The position numbers and the translations under genes are program-made. This document shows positions 10,515-21,800 of a stretch of DNA of 64,000 bases, piece by piece. The notes below the pieces were generated by a model. That model was not told where the DNA came from. It made no database searches and was given only the letters and a program-made list of their open reading frames with translations. The first letter of the stretch is position 1. Every line of letters starts with the position of its first letter. This stretch comes from Ciona savignyi. Its lineage: Eukaryota > Chordata > Ascidiacea > Phlebobranchia > Cionidae. The stretch lies in NCBI GenBank assembly GCA_000149265.1, contig CH001984.1, positions 545,388-609,387 on the forward strand, given 5' to 3'.

Positions 10515-13423
10515 CTACGCAAGAGTTGCCATATAGTTTAACCAAATTTGACTTTTCATCGTGTTCACCGCCATTCCGTAATGCGTTCCGTCATGACTGT
10601 GCACGTGTTGTGTCAGCTCTCTGAAGTCAAGCGCAGCGATGTCATGGCGTTTTAGAAACACGTCAATTTTCATCACAAAATTCTCCAGCCCACCCCGTTC
10701 ATTGCATGGACCCCAGTATTTCGCAGGGGCGATTAACCCAGGGGTTAAGGGAAATACCCATATTATGCGGGGCCACTTCGCGCTGGCTTGTTGTAAAGTG
10801 TGGACAACTGGTGACAGATATTTATCTATGACGTTGTCGGCGTTACAATGGTCCAAGACACCTGTATAAAAATATCATTTTTGTAGTTTCGACCGAATAA
10901 ATAGGTGGGTTAGTACGTAGCCTTTCATTTGAAGGGTTGCAGGTTCGAAACTGTCTTTGTACACCAAAACTATTTAAAAACTGTCCTTGGAAACAGCATA
11001 TCATGGGTTCGAAACTTAGTTCGTTAAAAACACATTCTTTTTTACTTTCATTCTCTCACCTATTCCTAATGTCACTCTTTTTTTTTAATTTTATTCTCTC
11101 ACCTATTCCTACTCTCACTATTTTTTTACTTGCATTCTCTCACCTATTCCTACTCTCACTCTTTTTTTTATTTTCATTCTCTCACCTATTCCTACAGTCA
11201 CGAATGTATTGTTCTGGTGCAACAAGCTTTGAACAAGGCCCAGCAGCTCAGCGGAGAAAGTGGAGGAAAAATATGGTTTGAATTGAACGTCGAAATTACG
11301 TTCAAGCCCTCCACATAATGTAGTGTGTTCAACGTCGGATATTTCCACTGCACTTTCCACAAGACAATCCATCAACATGAACTGGAGGTGGCCGCGACAC
11401 AGGTTCTATGGATATTAATGTTAGAATAGGAGCGATGGTGATTGGTTTAGTTGATTGTATTTTTACTGTTTGAAAACTTTATATTCACAAGGGATAAATA
11501 CAATTACATTAGCAAGTAGGATAAGGGCATTTATGTTTATCCCAGTGAATTGAAAAACCAATGGATTAACAGACGGGCAATTGTTTAATTGCATAGCGAC
11601 CATCGTTTGGTTACCTGAGCTATTTCAGTGTGTTAAGTATAATACACATGTTCTTTCAATATAATAGAACCCATTAATTCAATGTCCGTTAAGTGTCTTG
11701 CCCAAGAACCCAATCTACTTGCCAGCGACCAGTTTCGTATCTGCAACCTTTCGGTTAAATGCGTCGCACTAAACCACCAGACTAACCGGTCGTAAATTAT
11801 ATTTACTGTTTGAAAATTTGATATTTACAAGGCAACTGCAATAGTAAATGTTATGAGCAGACACACATTAAAACACTCCCTACACCCTCACAGGTATAAA
11901 CATGAACATCCCGACTTACAGCTGCTTCTTTGCTCAAGCAGTTTTTCATCGCCCCGTCCCGCTTCTGCACACTGAGTGTGACCATAAGACCCAGGAACAT
12001 ATTACGAATCAGGGAATCCCCCACGAAGAAGAATCTCGAAGCACTGGAACCTCCGATTCTGTTCAGCACCGAGCAAGCTTGGCGTGGTTTGTAATCCACT
12101 ATTTGGCATCTGTGTGAGTGGGGGTTGTTTGTAATTTACTATTTGGCATCTGTGTGGGTGAGGAGGGGAGGGTGGGTTATTGCAACCCATCTTTCTGTTG
12201 TCTACCATTAGGCGAAAGTTTGTAAAAATGGGAAAACGCAAGATGGTTAACACACAGGCAATCGTCAGATCATCTCGCGCCTTCCGTTGAGTTACCAGAG
12301 CTATTGTACTGAGTTGTGTATCAATTCGACGCTCGTTAGGTTTTGGTTAAACTAATTAATCCATTGGGTTCAAGCATAACCGACTAGCTACCGATCAGTT
12401 TTGAACCTGCAATATTTTGTCTGAAATTCGACACACTACCCCATCAAGCTAATCTATCTGAAAAGTCTCACAAGAATCACATACAATACACTACAATGGC
12501 TCTTGCAACCCAACGGCGGGCACCAGTTAGTCTGGATTTTTCTTTATTCAAAGGTCAGTTATTTTCTTTTAATACCGGATTTATGTCCCAATCATATACA
12601 ACAAACTACAACAACTCTGGTAAACGAATTGGGTAACAGAATAATAAATCGGTACCCAAACTAACGTTTTAAAAAAAATACGTTTTAAAGAAGAAAGGAA
12701 ATAATAAACCGGTATTTATCAAGTACACTCACAGTATTTTTTTACTGAGCCAAGTTTCGAACCCATGATGGACTCGTCACTTGGACAGTTTTTGTGTAGT
12801 AGTTGGTATATGTATCGGTAATGCCAACCATTTATCCACACGACCGTACCCCACTCAGTATTACGTATACCAACTCACCTGTTATCGTGCGGAGTCCACC
12901 TTGCGGTTTCCGCATGCGTATATTTCCGTGCGTCAACGCACGCCGGACAGAAACATGCAGGGGAATCTACGTCACCACATATCCCGCTGAGTTCGTCCGA
13001 ACAACAAGGCTTCCTGCTTCGTGGGCCGCAATGACTCGCTGCTTTCCCACCAGGAAGCAGCTCATTTTTACCACATTTTCCATCGGATCTCCAGTATATT
13101 TGTGGAAAGTTAATCTTGGACCTGGTTAGTGCAATTGCTGCTTCGACATCTTCTACGTCATTTTTATCAACGTCTATAAGCTCCACCCATTTTCCGTGAG
13201 TGACATTTTGTAGTAAGTTGTCGCATTTTGGCTTTAAAAATAAATCACTTTTCAATTCTTTCAAATTGCTGGAATTTCGCGAGACTTGAATCTTGCAGTG
13301 TTTTTTATGATGATGATTCGAAAAGTATCTTTCTTGATGGGAAATAACAAAGTATCCAACCAGCAACAAGGTTAAAGCAATGCATGGGAATAACTTTCGT
13401 TTCGAAACACTAGGCTGGCCCAT
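10515..13423 (-). CDS. Type II membrane protein with Cys-rich module and SGNH/GDSL-esterase-like domain, four exons
   Basis: Exons in transcription order are 13423-12879, 12109-11920, 11381-11186 and 10861-10515 (TAG at 10515-10517). All are GT-AG and in phase, giving about 425 aa. Residues about 12-28 (CIALTLLLVGYF) form a signal anchor. Residues about 112-165 are Cys-rich (KPCCSDELSGICG then CFCPACVDAR), a spacing like hevein-type or other small extracellular cysteine modules. SGNH block I is FVGDSLIRNMF, with Ser214 the likely nucleophile. TVGIGVLDHCNAD lies in the block III position, and SHDGTHYG supplies the D-x-x-H dyad (about Asp401 and His404). The layout suits a Golgi-lumenal or cell-surface acyl-transferase/esterase of the PC-esterase or CASD1/NXPE kind acting on glycans; the substrate is unknown. 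Arrays of duplicated splice sites flank exons 2 and 3. Confidence 0.8.
11040..11203 (-). repeat. Four-copy 42-bp minisatellite carrying the exon 3 splice donor of the SGNH gene
   Basis: CTCACCTATTCCT recurs at 11055, 11098, 11139 and 11181 (spacing 43, 41, 42), separated by T-rich linkers. On the coding strand each unit reads AGGAATAG|GTGAGAGAATG, a consensus-like 5' splice site. The copy at 11181 is the first reached in transcription and gives the frame-correct join to exon 4. Confidence 0.85.
11515..11795 (-). repeat. SINE family 1, minus
   Basis: Contains TTTATCCCAGTGAATTG, CCATTAATTCAATGTCCGTT and CTTGCCAGCGACCAGTTTCG, ending with ACCAGACTAACCGGTCG, the reversed head. It lies in the 11382-11919 intron of the SGNH gene. 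Confidence 0.7.
12101..12160 (-). repeat. 40-bp tandem duplication of the SGNH gene exon 2 acceptor
   Basis: ATTTGGCATCTGTGTG occurs at 12101 and 12141. On the coding strand each gives CACACAG|ATGCCAAATAGT, so the acceptor and about 24 coding bases are doubled. Only the 12109 acceptor keeps the frame into DYKPRQACSV; the upstream one would shift the frame. Confidence 0.75.
12225..12865 (-). repeat. SINE family 1 (12225-12450) and SINE family 2 (12735-12865) in SGNH-gene intron
   Basis: The first has GCAATCGTCAGATCATCTCG and CTACCGATCAGTTTTGAACC. The second reads, reversed, as the family 2 head and body, with GCCAAGTTTCGAACCCATGA and ACCGTACC marking its ends. The remaining intron (12110-12878) is AT-rich and holds no other feature. 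Confidence 0.6.
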
Positions 13424-13544
13424 ATATTTACCATGTAGCAGTCTGTGCCTGTTTAATTGAATGACAGAATAAGTATTACGTTTGGCTACAGCTGCTAGCT
13501 AATGCGCAAAGCGCTCTGAAATATTATACACAGTTTATAGTTTA

Positions 13545-13720
13545 GTTTATATAATAGTTTAGTTTATTCATTTTTTGCCTTAGTTTTTAAAAATGGCAAA
13601 CGAATATAATCACGATACAGGAACGGGAAAAGACGGCAAAACGAACAGTCGTTAAAACACGTCAATAAAAAAGGATATAAATTAATAAATATAGCGGTCG
13701 CGGCCGCCAAACCTAGTAGT
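13545..13720 (-). mobile_element. LINE 3' tail, minus
   Basis: TTTAGTTTATTCATTTTTTG, then GGCAAACGAATATAATCACG, AAGACGGCAAAACGAACAGT and a final GCGGCCGCCAAACC. It is the same tail as at 3035 and 26150. Confidence 0.6.
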
Positions 13721-13727
13721 TTAACAA

Positions 13728-14030
13728 CCTTTCCTGTACGTTTTTTTACAAAATATAGTTTTAAAGTTAAACTCAGCTACCATAGTGAACTTTATAGTCT
13801 AATCTCCACCTCTTCGCTGATAACTAATAAAAGCTGATAACTGATAACTAAAGCACTCTGAAATATTAATAAAGCATCCTATTTCCTGTAATTCAACATC
13901 TTATTTCCTGTACATTTTTTTTTACGAAATATAGTTTTAAAGTTGTTCCTTACTCAGCTACCATAGTGAACTTTATAGTCTTATCTCTCCTTCTGCGCTG
14001 ATAACTAGGTCGTACAAATGCATTCGAAAC
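13728..14030. repeat. Direct repeat, about 180-bp period, two copies
   Basis: Both copies contain TTTCCTGTAC, a T tract, AAATATAGTTTTAAAGTT, CTCAGCTACCATAGTGAACT and CGCTGATAACTA, starting near 13730 and 13908. The junction carries AAAGCACTCTGAAATATTAA, also seen upstream at 13510. This is a local segmental duplication with no gene. Confidence 0.7.
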
Positions 14031-14214
14031 TGCCCTGCTAGGCGGTTATCATCAGTGCACAGCGTACAATAGACTGTGGTGGCACACTAAACAATAGTAG
14101 AGAGGCGAAAACGGGAATTCCCGTTATTTAAACCGCTGTCCATTGTGTGACGACACACTAGCACTGGAACGCGTTTTATTGTTTCAAAATAGCCGCTGTG
14201 GTATTTTTTGCCGG

Positions 14215-14727
14215 GCGTTGTATTGAACCCATGATCGGCTTTTCACCAAAACCGTTTGATATGAATTCGATTTATATATGGGTCGCGTTAACCATTCGTC
14301 CACACAACCGTAGAAACGGTTGTGGTGCTCACTATTTCCCTATACCGTTCTTACTAACGACTTTAAAATAAACCAATAATTTGTTTATTAATATCGATGT
14401 AAGTATTTCCCGTATATTTTGTCCGGCCCGTTGGTCTAGCGGTTAAGTGCGTCGCTAAAGGGAAAAACCAAGGGGGTTATCACACGGGCAATCGTCAGAT
14501 CACCTCGCGTCCACCGTTGGGTTGCCGGAGCTATTGTAGTGTGTTGTGTATGATTCACACGTTCCTTCAATTTAGTAGAACGCATTAATCCGCTGGGTTT
14601 AGGCAATGTCCGTAAAGTGCCTTGCCCAAGGACACAACCGACTAGCTAGCGACCAGTTTCGCACCTGCAACCTTTCGATTGAAAGGCAACGCACTTAACC
14701 GTTAGACCAACCGGCCGGGACCATCAT
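14215..14727. repeat. SINE family 2 fragment, an isolated SINE head, and a full-length SINE family 1 (minus, 14458-14727)
   Basis: 14215-14325 is a minus family 2 copy (TTGAACCCATGATCGGCTTT to CCATTCGTCCACACAACCGT). A plus-strand family 1 head, GTTGGTCTAGCGGTTAAGTG, at 14430-14457 abuts a minus-strand copy that runs from AACCAAGGGGGTTATCACAC to the reversed head AACCGTTAGACCAACCGGCC. The latter is the best-preserved family 1 copy in the window. Confidence 0.75.
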
Positions 14728-14937
14728 GGTAACTGTTCGGCCGCACGTGGCATTATTGAAGTAAAACGTAGATTCAAGTGCAAATAAGTTATGGATATCC
14801 CATAACCGACATGTTATATAACTAATAAATGTTTGGATTAATCCTTACAAACTTTAATATGATACATTTTTACGTTGAATTAAGAAAATGACGAATTGTT
14901 TACTTGTCCAAGTTTCGAACCCGAGATGGTATGATTT

Positions 14938-15276
14938 TTATGTACGTTTATGATTGCTATGCTGGATATAATCGTCGATTGCATTAAACGCCCAGCCAAA
15001 CCAATGATATGCAATATCTATCCTTAGAATAAGCCTATGTATATGCACATAGATAGGCGATGCTGTGTGTGACGCACAGGCAATCTCCGGTTTAAGAACG
15101 TATGTGACGTAATCCTTATACACCTTTAGTTTAGATTCCGCTGTCCACAGGTTAAAACTACAGTATGAGCCATGCGTGTGGGCCATAATACGATCCACAT
15201 ACTTTACAAAGTGCTGGATATTGAACGATACAGTTAGCCACGGGTGTTCGTGCAAAGGTGGAAATAAGGGAAAATG
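14938..15276 (-). CDS. Unrecognised terminal coding exon (partial gene)
   Basis: A 113-codon open frame follows a plausible acceptor (TTTTTGTCAG at 15277 on the coding strand) and begins HFPLFPPLHEHPWLTVSF. Its composition is protein-like: HFVKYVDRIMAHTHG, WTAESKLKVYKDYV, then a His-rich IYVHIHRLI and HWFGWAFNAIDDYI before the stop at 14938. There is no internal ATG near the start, so it would be a 3' exon. I could not place the upstream exons with confidence. The gene at 10515-13423 has its own start, so this is probably a separate locus. I recognise no family. Confidence 0.35.
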   Translation of the reverse strand, partial: HFPLFPPLHEHPWLTVSFNIQHFVKYVDRIMAHTHGSYCSFNLWTAESKLKVYKDYVTYVLKPEIACASHTASPIYVHIHRLILRIDIAYHWFGWAFNAIDDYIQHSNHKRT

Positions 15277-18129
15277 CTGACAAAAATAAAGATGAGTTCG
15301 TTAGGGTTAGTGTAATGGATGGGGTTAAGATCATTGTTTGGGGCAGGGTTAGAATTAGTTACCATAAAGGTGGAAGTAAAAGGATGGGAAGGAGGGAAAC
15401 TGCACAATAAAATAAAGATTATGGGGTTAGTGGTAATGTTAGGTTTGGAAGTTTAGTTAGTTCTGGGGTAGAGATTAGTGTTAGGGCAGAGTTAGAATTA
15501 GTTTCCACAGTGTTAATAAGCATTTTGCTTTTCACGCCGTTTTAATGCCGCCCACGATATTATAATGGCGTGGAGACGTGGTGACATACAAAGTGTGCAA
15601 CTCGATGCAAATACGTGCAACTACGTGATAGATATTTCCTCAGAATTATGACGCATATTCGTCTGTCATGCGTATCTTATGCATAATACCAGCTTCAGGG
15701 CATTGGCTCTTATATCAACTGTGAGATTGATAACAAGTTTAGATGTATAGCTGTGAGGCTCCGAAAACGGTTGTTTATTAGACTTGGTTGATTTAGGATG
15801 TCGTTTTCATCACTAAAAGTTACTTCAAAGCATAATACGCGGATTTGTTAAAAAGTCTAATCAGTAAGGTCATGTCAGAATAATAATTAAATTTGTCGAA
15901 AAAATCCAGAATGGTATGTAATTTGTATCAGGTAATTGTGTTACTTTTAACGCATAATAGGCGAATTTGTTAGATAAGTCTAATCAGAAACGTAAAGCCG
16001 TAATAATAATTTTTCCTAAAAGATACAAAATGTTACAACTGCTTATACGTGGTGTAGTATAAATCCAGAATGTGCGAAGATAATAACTTTGAGTTAATGT
16101 GTTTAAACTGTCTTGCCTTAACTCCAGCATGAAAAACATGGCTGAACAACAAACCGTGCCTTTCTCGTAAGACGAGTCGTTTAAAAGCACTACACTATTG
16201 TTTATACCGGAAGCGCAACAAGTTGAATAAACAAGTGCGTGAAACACAGCCTTAAGCCTAACATATGCTGAACGCGTCATCATTTGTCACGTGACCTGAT
16301 ATCTGTCATGCCACTTTTAGATTTGCTATCATGGATTCAGTGTTTCCATAAAAGGATTAGACACCATTCGGCTTGAGGTCAATTAAACTTTAAAACTCTA
16401 GCTGTGTTACACGGGTGAATGTAAAACAAAAAAAAGTGGGAAGGAGAGAAACTGATTAATTATTTAAAAGGGATAGGATATCCATGTTTATCGTTGTAAA
16501 TGGGAAAACTAAGAGGATTAACGCACAGGCAATCGTCAGATCGCCTCGTGCCTACCGTCGGGTTACCGGAGCTATTGCAGTATGTTGTATTTGTTTCACA
16601 CGTTCCTTCAATTTGGTAGAACCCCGTTTAGTGGCTTGCCCAAATAGCGCATCTACTAGCTAGGGTTAGTTCTGGCGTTTAGATTATCGTTGGGCATGGT
16701 TAGTTTAGGGGTTAAGGTTAGATTTGGGTTGGGTTAGAATTAGTTTCCATAGTATATGTAGTGACATTCGCGGCTTATACAATATTTTTTGCACATTATA
16801 TTAAGTTATGTTAAAATTGTTGAAATGGGCGATTAATGTGCGCACGGCTGTTCTCCTTTACTCCTGTCAAATCATTTCCTCTGATTGTAAACTGGCTATT
16901 ATCCCCACGAACCAATACTTCCTATATACTTTACAAACATTACGCGATTCGTAGAAGCTGACGTTTTGGTGTATAAACTCATTGTATTATTACTATTTTT
17001 ATCAGAAACGCGTTCTGAGGTGCGGACCTAAGCACTGCCTGCTTGAAGACGATATCTCAAAGCATGTATTACGAACCAGTTTAACTGTATGCATTGTACT
17101 GTATCAGCTTGCAATATACCAATAAAGAAACCTTTTGTAAGGAGTCGGATTGCGAGATGAGTATTGGTCGTGTTTGCACGCTTGCCGTACCGGAAGGCTG
17201 AAGAGCCAACTATCCCCGGAACCTCACGTCTTTTTAACCAGTATACTTGCAGTTAAACAACCAAATGGCTACAAAAATCCAAACAACACAAGTGGATACG
17301 CACAGTTTACCACAGCTTGCTTTACACACTCCGAGAATACTTGTATCACATTATTATCTTTATAATTCACCCTAATTAAATATAATTTTAATAACCAGTA
17401 TAATTCGTAATTAAAGTCACAATACTAACAACAACTAAGCTTTCCACTAAACTAAGATTGGTAATATCTGTTTACTGAAAGTCGGCTTATCCTGAGAGTG
17501 TATAGTAATGGTTACTTTGAAATGCGAAATTCTTATAAAAGAAGTAAGACTTTTATACTTATTTTGCTAATATCGTAAAACTGCCTGAACTACTAAGTAC
17601 ATAAGAACTTAAGTTACTTTAATTCTTAGTCTGAGGTTGTAAATCCGATGATATAATGGGCGCAAGTTATTGTTCTGTTTGCAATACCGGTGCTGTTGTA
17701 CTAGTAACGCTACATTCCGCTGACCGCGATTTGTTGGGGGAAGTTAACAGTGGAAACGAAACCATTGTAGCGGAACGGTTGTACCTTACAGACACAAATT
17801 ACGTAAAGAAACGGTGGGTAGGAGGATCAAAACCAACCGAACCATCAAACCAATTTTAAAAAATCGACCAGAACGTAAAACTAATGGAATACTATCTACA
17901 AAGGTTCATAAAGTGGAAACACATTTAAATTTATACAAATAAACTGGTCTAACAAATTAGAATAGATTTTATAACCGAGAAACCGTTTTACCTGTGATAG
18001 TTGTCCATCCAAATCATGCTAGCGCAGGTTCACACATGTTTAAGTTAAGCTGTTTGTATTTTTAAAGAGAAATCAGTGATTAAACAGCAATGATTGTTTT
18101 TTAATAAAGAGTGTAAAACGAAAAAGGGA

Positions 18130-18168
<39 letters not shown>

Positions 18169-18170
18169 GG
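18130..18170. repeat. (GT)n microsatellite
   Basis: About 16-17 TG dinucleotides followed by GCGCGCG, within the part of the left arm that lacks a right-arm counterpart. Confidence 0.95.
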
Positions 18171-18879
18171 CACCGTCATATTTTGAATTGTGACGTTTTA
18201 ACCTAGAGTCTCCTTCAAAATAATGGTTTTGCTGAGTAACAATTGTGTAGTATGACGTTGTTTCCATTTAGGCGAGTGACAACGAAACAATAGAAATAAG
18301 AAAATGTTATTTAATGTTTACATATTAGGTAATGGCTTGATATTTTTACACATATTATCCACATTTGTTATAAATAGGAGATTTATTTTCCCCTAGATGG
18401 CGCTCATAATTCCTTGGGTTACAACTTTTATTCGTATTTGAAATGATTTTGTGAACAGGTCGTATATCTAAACAACAATTATTACTTTTTTAAGTTTGAG
18501 GGTCTACTGGGGTAGATGAGGGTCAATATAGGATGGTTTCGTTACTAAGACTGTATGTTATTTAGAAATCGGTCGTGTTAACCTAACTGTCGGGTTCAAG
18601 TTATATTCGCAAAGCGACTTGCTCAAAGATACAACCGACCAGCTAGCGGATTGTCTGTCGATCTTACCTTATAGCTATACAGTCAGACGGTTAAAACTAA
18701 AAAACGGTCAATTGTTATAAGATATACATCAAATTGTTTTTTTAGCAATAATTTTAGAGGTAATTTTCTAGCACACTAAACGACACACAAACGATATAAT
18801 ATCCATGACTAAAGACTGAGTTACTTCAACCAATTAATTTATATTTCGCAGAGTAACAGATTTAGAAATTATAAATAAA

Positions 18880-21800
18880 ATGGCGACTGTGACCACCCAA
18901 GGGGCGGTTATAATGAATGTTCCAACCCCCGCTCCATCTAACAAACTGAAGGAATACCGGAAGATTATGCTTGGACTGAGTGTAAGTATGAAACCGATAT
19001 TTTGACATGATATTCGCACTTTTAATTGTCGTTTCGCTTTAAATGACAAAGTTAATTTTGTTTTGTTCATGACATATTTTGTCAAAATTGGTATCCACAT
19101 TACCTTATTAGTAGGACACATTTGAGTTAATGGGTTACTACATCGTTATTTAACCGCATGGTTGCTGGTTCGAAACTGGTCGCTAGTTATTCAGCGGTGT
19201 CCTTGGGAAAAGCAAGAGACGTAATCACACGGTCAAACGCCAGATCACCTCGTACATTATACCCAATATATTGCAGTTTGTTGGGTATGATTGATACGTT
19301 CCTGTTGTTTGCGATCAGTTTCGAATCTACAACCCTTCGGCTTAAAGGCGATGCACTAAACCACGAAGATATAACTGACTAGCTATCCACCAGGTTCGAA
19401 CCCTTTTGTTCAAAAGACCCAAAGTAATTGGCTTGAATAGATAATAACACAATTGCACGGTGCAACTTATTTGTTGTAATATATGGAATATCTTAGTCGT
19501 TAACCCAAGCGGATTAATCGGTTCTACCAAATTGAAGGAACCAAATTGTGTCTATCATGCACAACACACTGCAATAGCTCCAGTAATCCGACGATGGGCG
19601 AGAAGTGATCTGACGATTGCTCGTGTGTTAACCCCCTTGTTTTTTCCATTCACGGGATAAACATAAATATACTATCATATCATAAACTAAAGCAATCAGT
19701 GATGCACAGTTATGTAACGTGATAATCTTCCAATAGGTGACTGAGACAGTGCTGGGATCCATCAGCGTGCTGTTGGGAATTGTAATCTCCGCGAGTAGAA
19801 GCAGTTATTACTACGGATATTATTCAAGCATTACGTCCGTGGGTGAAGGAATGTGGTGTGGGGTGTGGGTGAGAATTTGTTATATATTGAGATATAAGGT
19901 ATTCATATGTATGGGAGACAGCTTTTTTTTTACCAATTTCGAAGCTAAGTACCAGCACTTTTGTACCAGCACTAATTTCGAACCTATGGTATCATGGCCA
20001 TATAGGATCGTTACAAAGATTGTTTTTGTATATTTAATTCGGTATATATTAAAATGTTTAATCCTGCCAGTAGTCATATTGTCTCAAAGATTAAGCCATG
20101 CAAGTCTAAGTACGAGCTCTCATACAGTGAAACTGCGAATGGCTCATTAAATCAGTTATGGTTCATTTGATCGTACAGTTTACTTGGATAACGGTGGTAA
20201 TTCTAGAGCTAATACATGCGAGAAGCGCAAATTTTAACCCATGATGTGCTCGTTAATAAGACCGTTTTTTTGTATATCTAATTCGGGATATGTAACAATC
20301 GTGTTAACCGTTGAGCTACACGACTATAGGCCTACTTGAGAATTTAATATAATTGTTAACCGTTGAGCTACACGACTATAGGCCTACTTGAGAATTTAAT
20401 ATAATTTATGTATTGAGATATAAGATATGCATATTTTGTCCTCTGAATGAGAAACGCATAAGGTGTAACCACACGGGCATCTTCAGATTACCTCGCGCCC
20501 CCGTCGATTTAACGAAGCTAATGCACGGTTGTCTGTATGATTCAGACGGTGCTTTAATTTGGTTAAACCCATCATTTCACTCTAGTTAATTACTTCAATA
20601 AGTATTTATATTAGCGAACACTTGTCATGTATATTCATTGGTGAATACTTTTGGCCTTGATTTGTTCCCTTGAGTAAAACAGCATGATACAAAAACTGGC
20701 GACGGTGGGCGCTAAGTGATCTGATGATTGTGTGCTAACGCCTCTTACGTTTATCAATTCAAGGGAATACACAGGAATATTCTATCCTATCTTCCTTGAC
20801 CCTAATGAATTGTATACAAGTAACATGATAATTAAACCTGTCTCAATTTAGGTGTTGGTAGCTGGAATTCTTGGAATCGCTGCTTCTCGTACCACTCGGA
20901 AAGAATCCTTGGTAAGTTAACCAATTTTTTAATTTGAAAATTCGGGAAAAAGGCAAATGAATTTCAAGTCTTTATAATTACAACAACAAAACTCTATATT
21001 TACAACAAAGCCTCATTTATTAATACTTATGCACTTTAAAGTAGTTTAACGTACATTAATTTAAGTCTTAAATATACGTGCAATGTATAGACTGCTTCAA
21101 CAAATAGTTGTCTTCTTTTAATATCCATCGAGAAAAACAAAACTACTGGTGGACTATATGGTTGGCTATTTGGCAAGTACATGTATACCAATGCCTCGTC
21201 CGACCGTTTAGTGAATTGGTGCGCCGCCTTACAGCCGAAGGGTTGCAGCTTAAAAACTGGTCGCTAACTAGTCGGGTGCCTCCTTGGACAAGGCACTAAG
21301 CGGAAATTACCTGAACTAAACGTCTCAATCATACATATCGCACTGTAATAGCTTCGGTAACCCGACGGTAGGCGCGAAGTGATCTGACGATTGCCTCGTG
21401 TTTTAAACCCCCTTGGTTTCCCATTTAGTGGATAAAATGCACAGGGCTTATTGATTTATTGCATTTTCTTAAATGAATAAGCTTTATTCATATATTGAAT
21501 TTTATACAGATTCACTGGCATATGGGCTTTGCGATCACTGGAGCTGTCTTCTCATCCGCCCAAGTTACAGCTTCCACCATACTCGCATTGGTCTATAGCG
21601 TAAGTTTAAAGAATACACCTGTTTACATACACCTGTCTTTTCTGTCTAGTTTAGTTATTTTACAACTTCTTTACATTGGTAAATAATTTAGATCTTAGTC
21701 TATCTCTATACAAATTACCCATTCGAGAAGCTTAAATCAGGAGCGATCCTACACTGTTATTTAAGATGTTCTTGTTTATCCCCGTGAATGGAAAAACCTA

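Noticed and set aside
15984-16283. 99-codon open frame on minus at the outer left arm
   Set aside because: The mirror copy near 44520-44760 has a stop in the same frame, so the frame is not conserved even though the DNA is.
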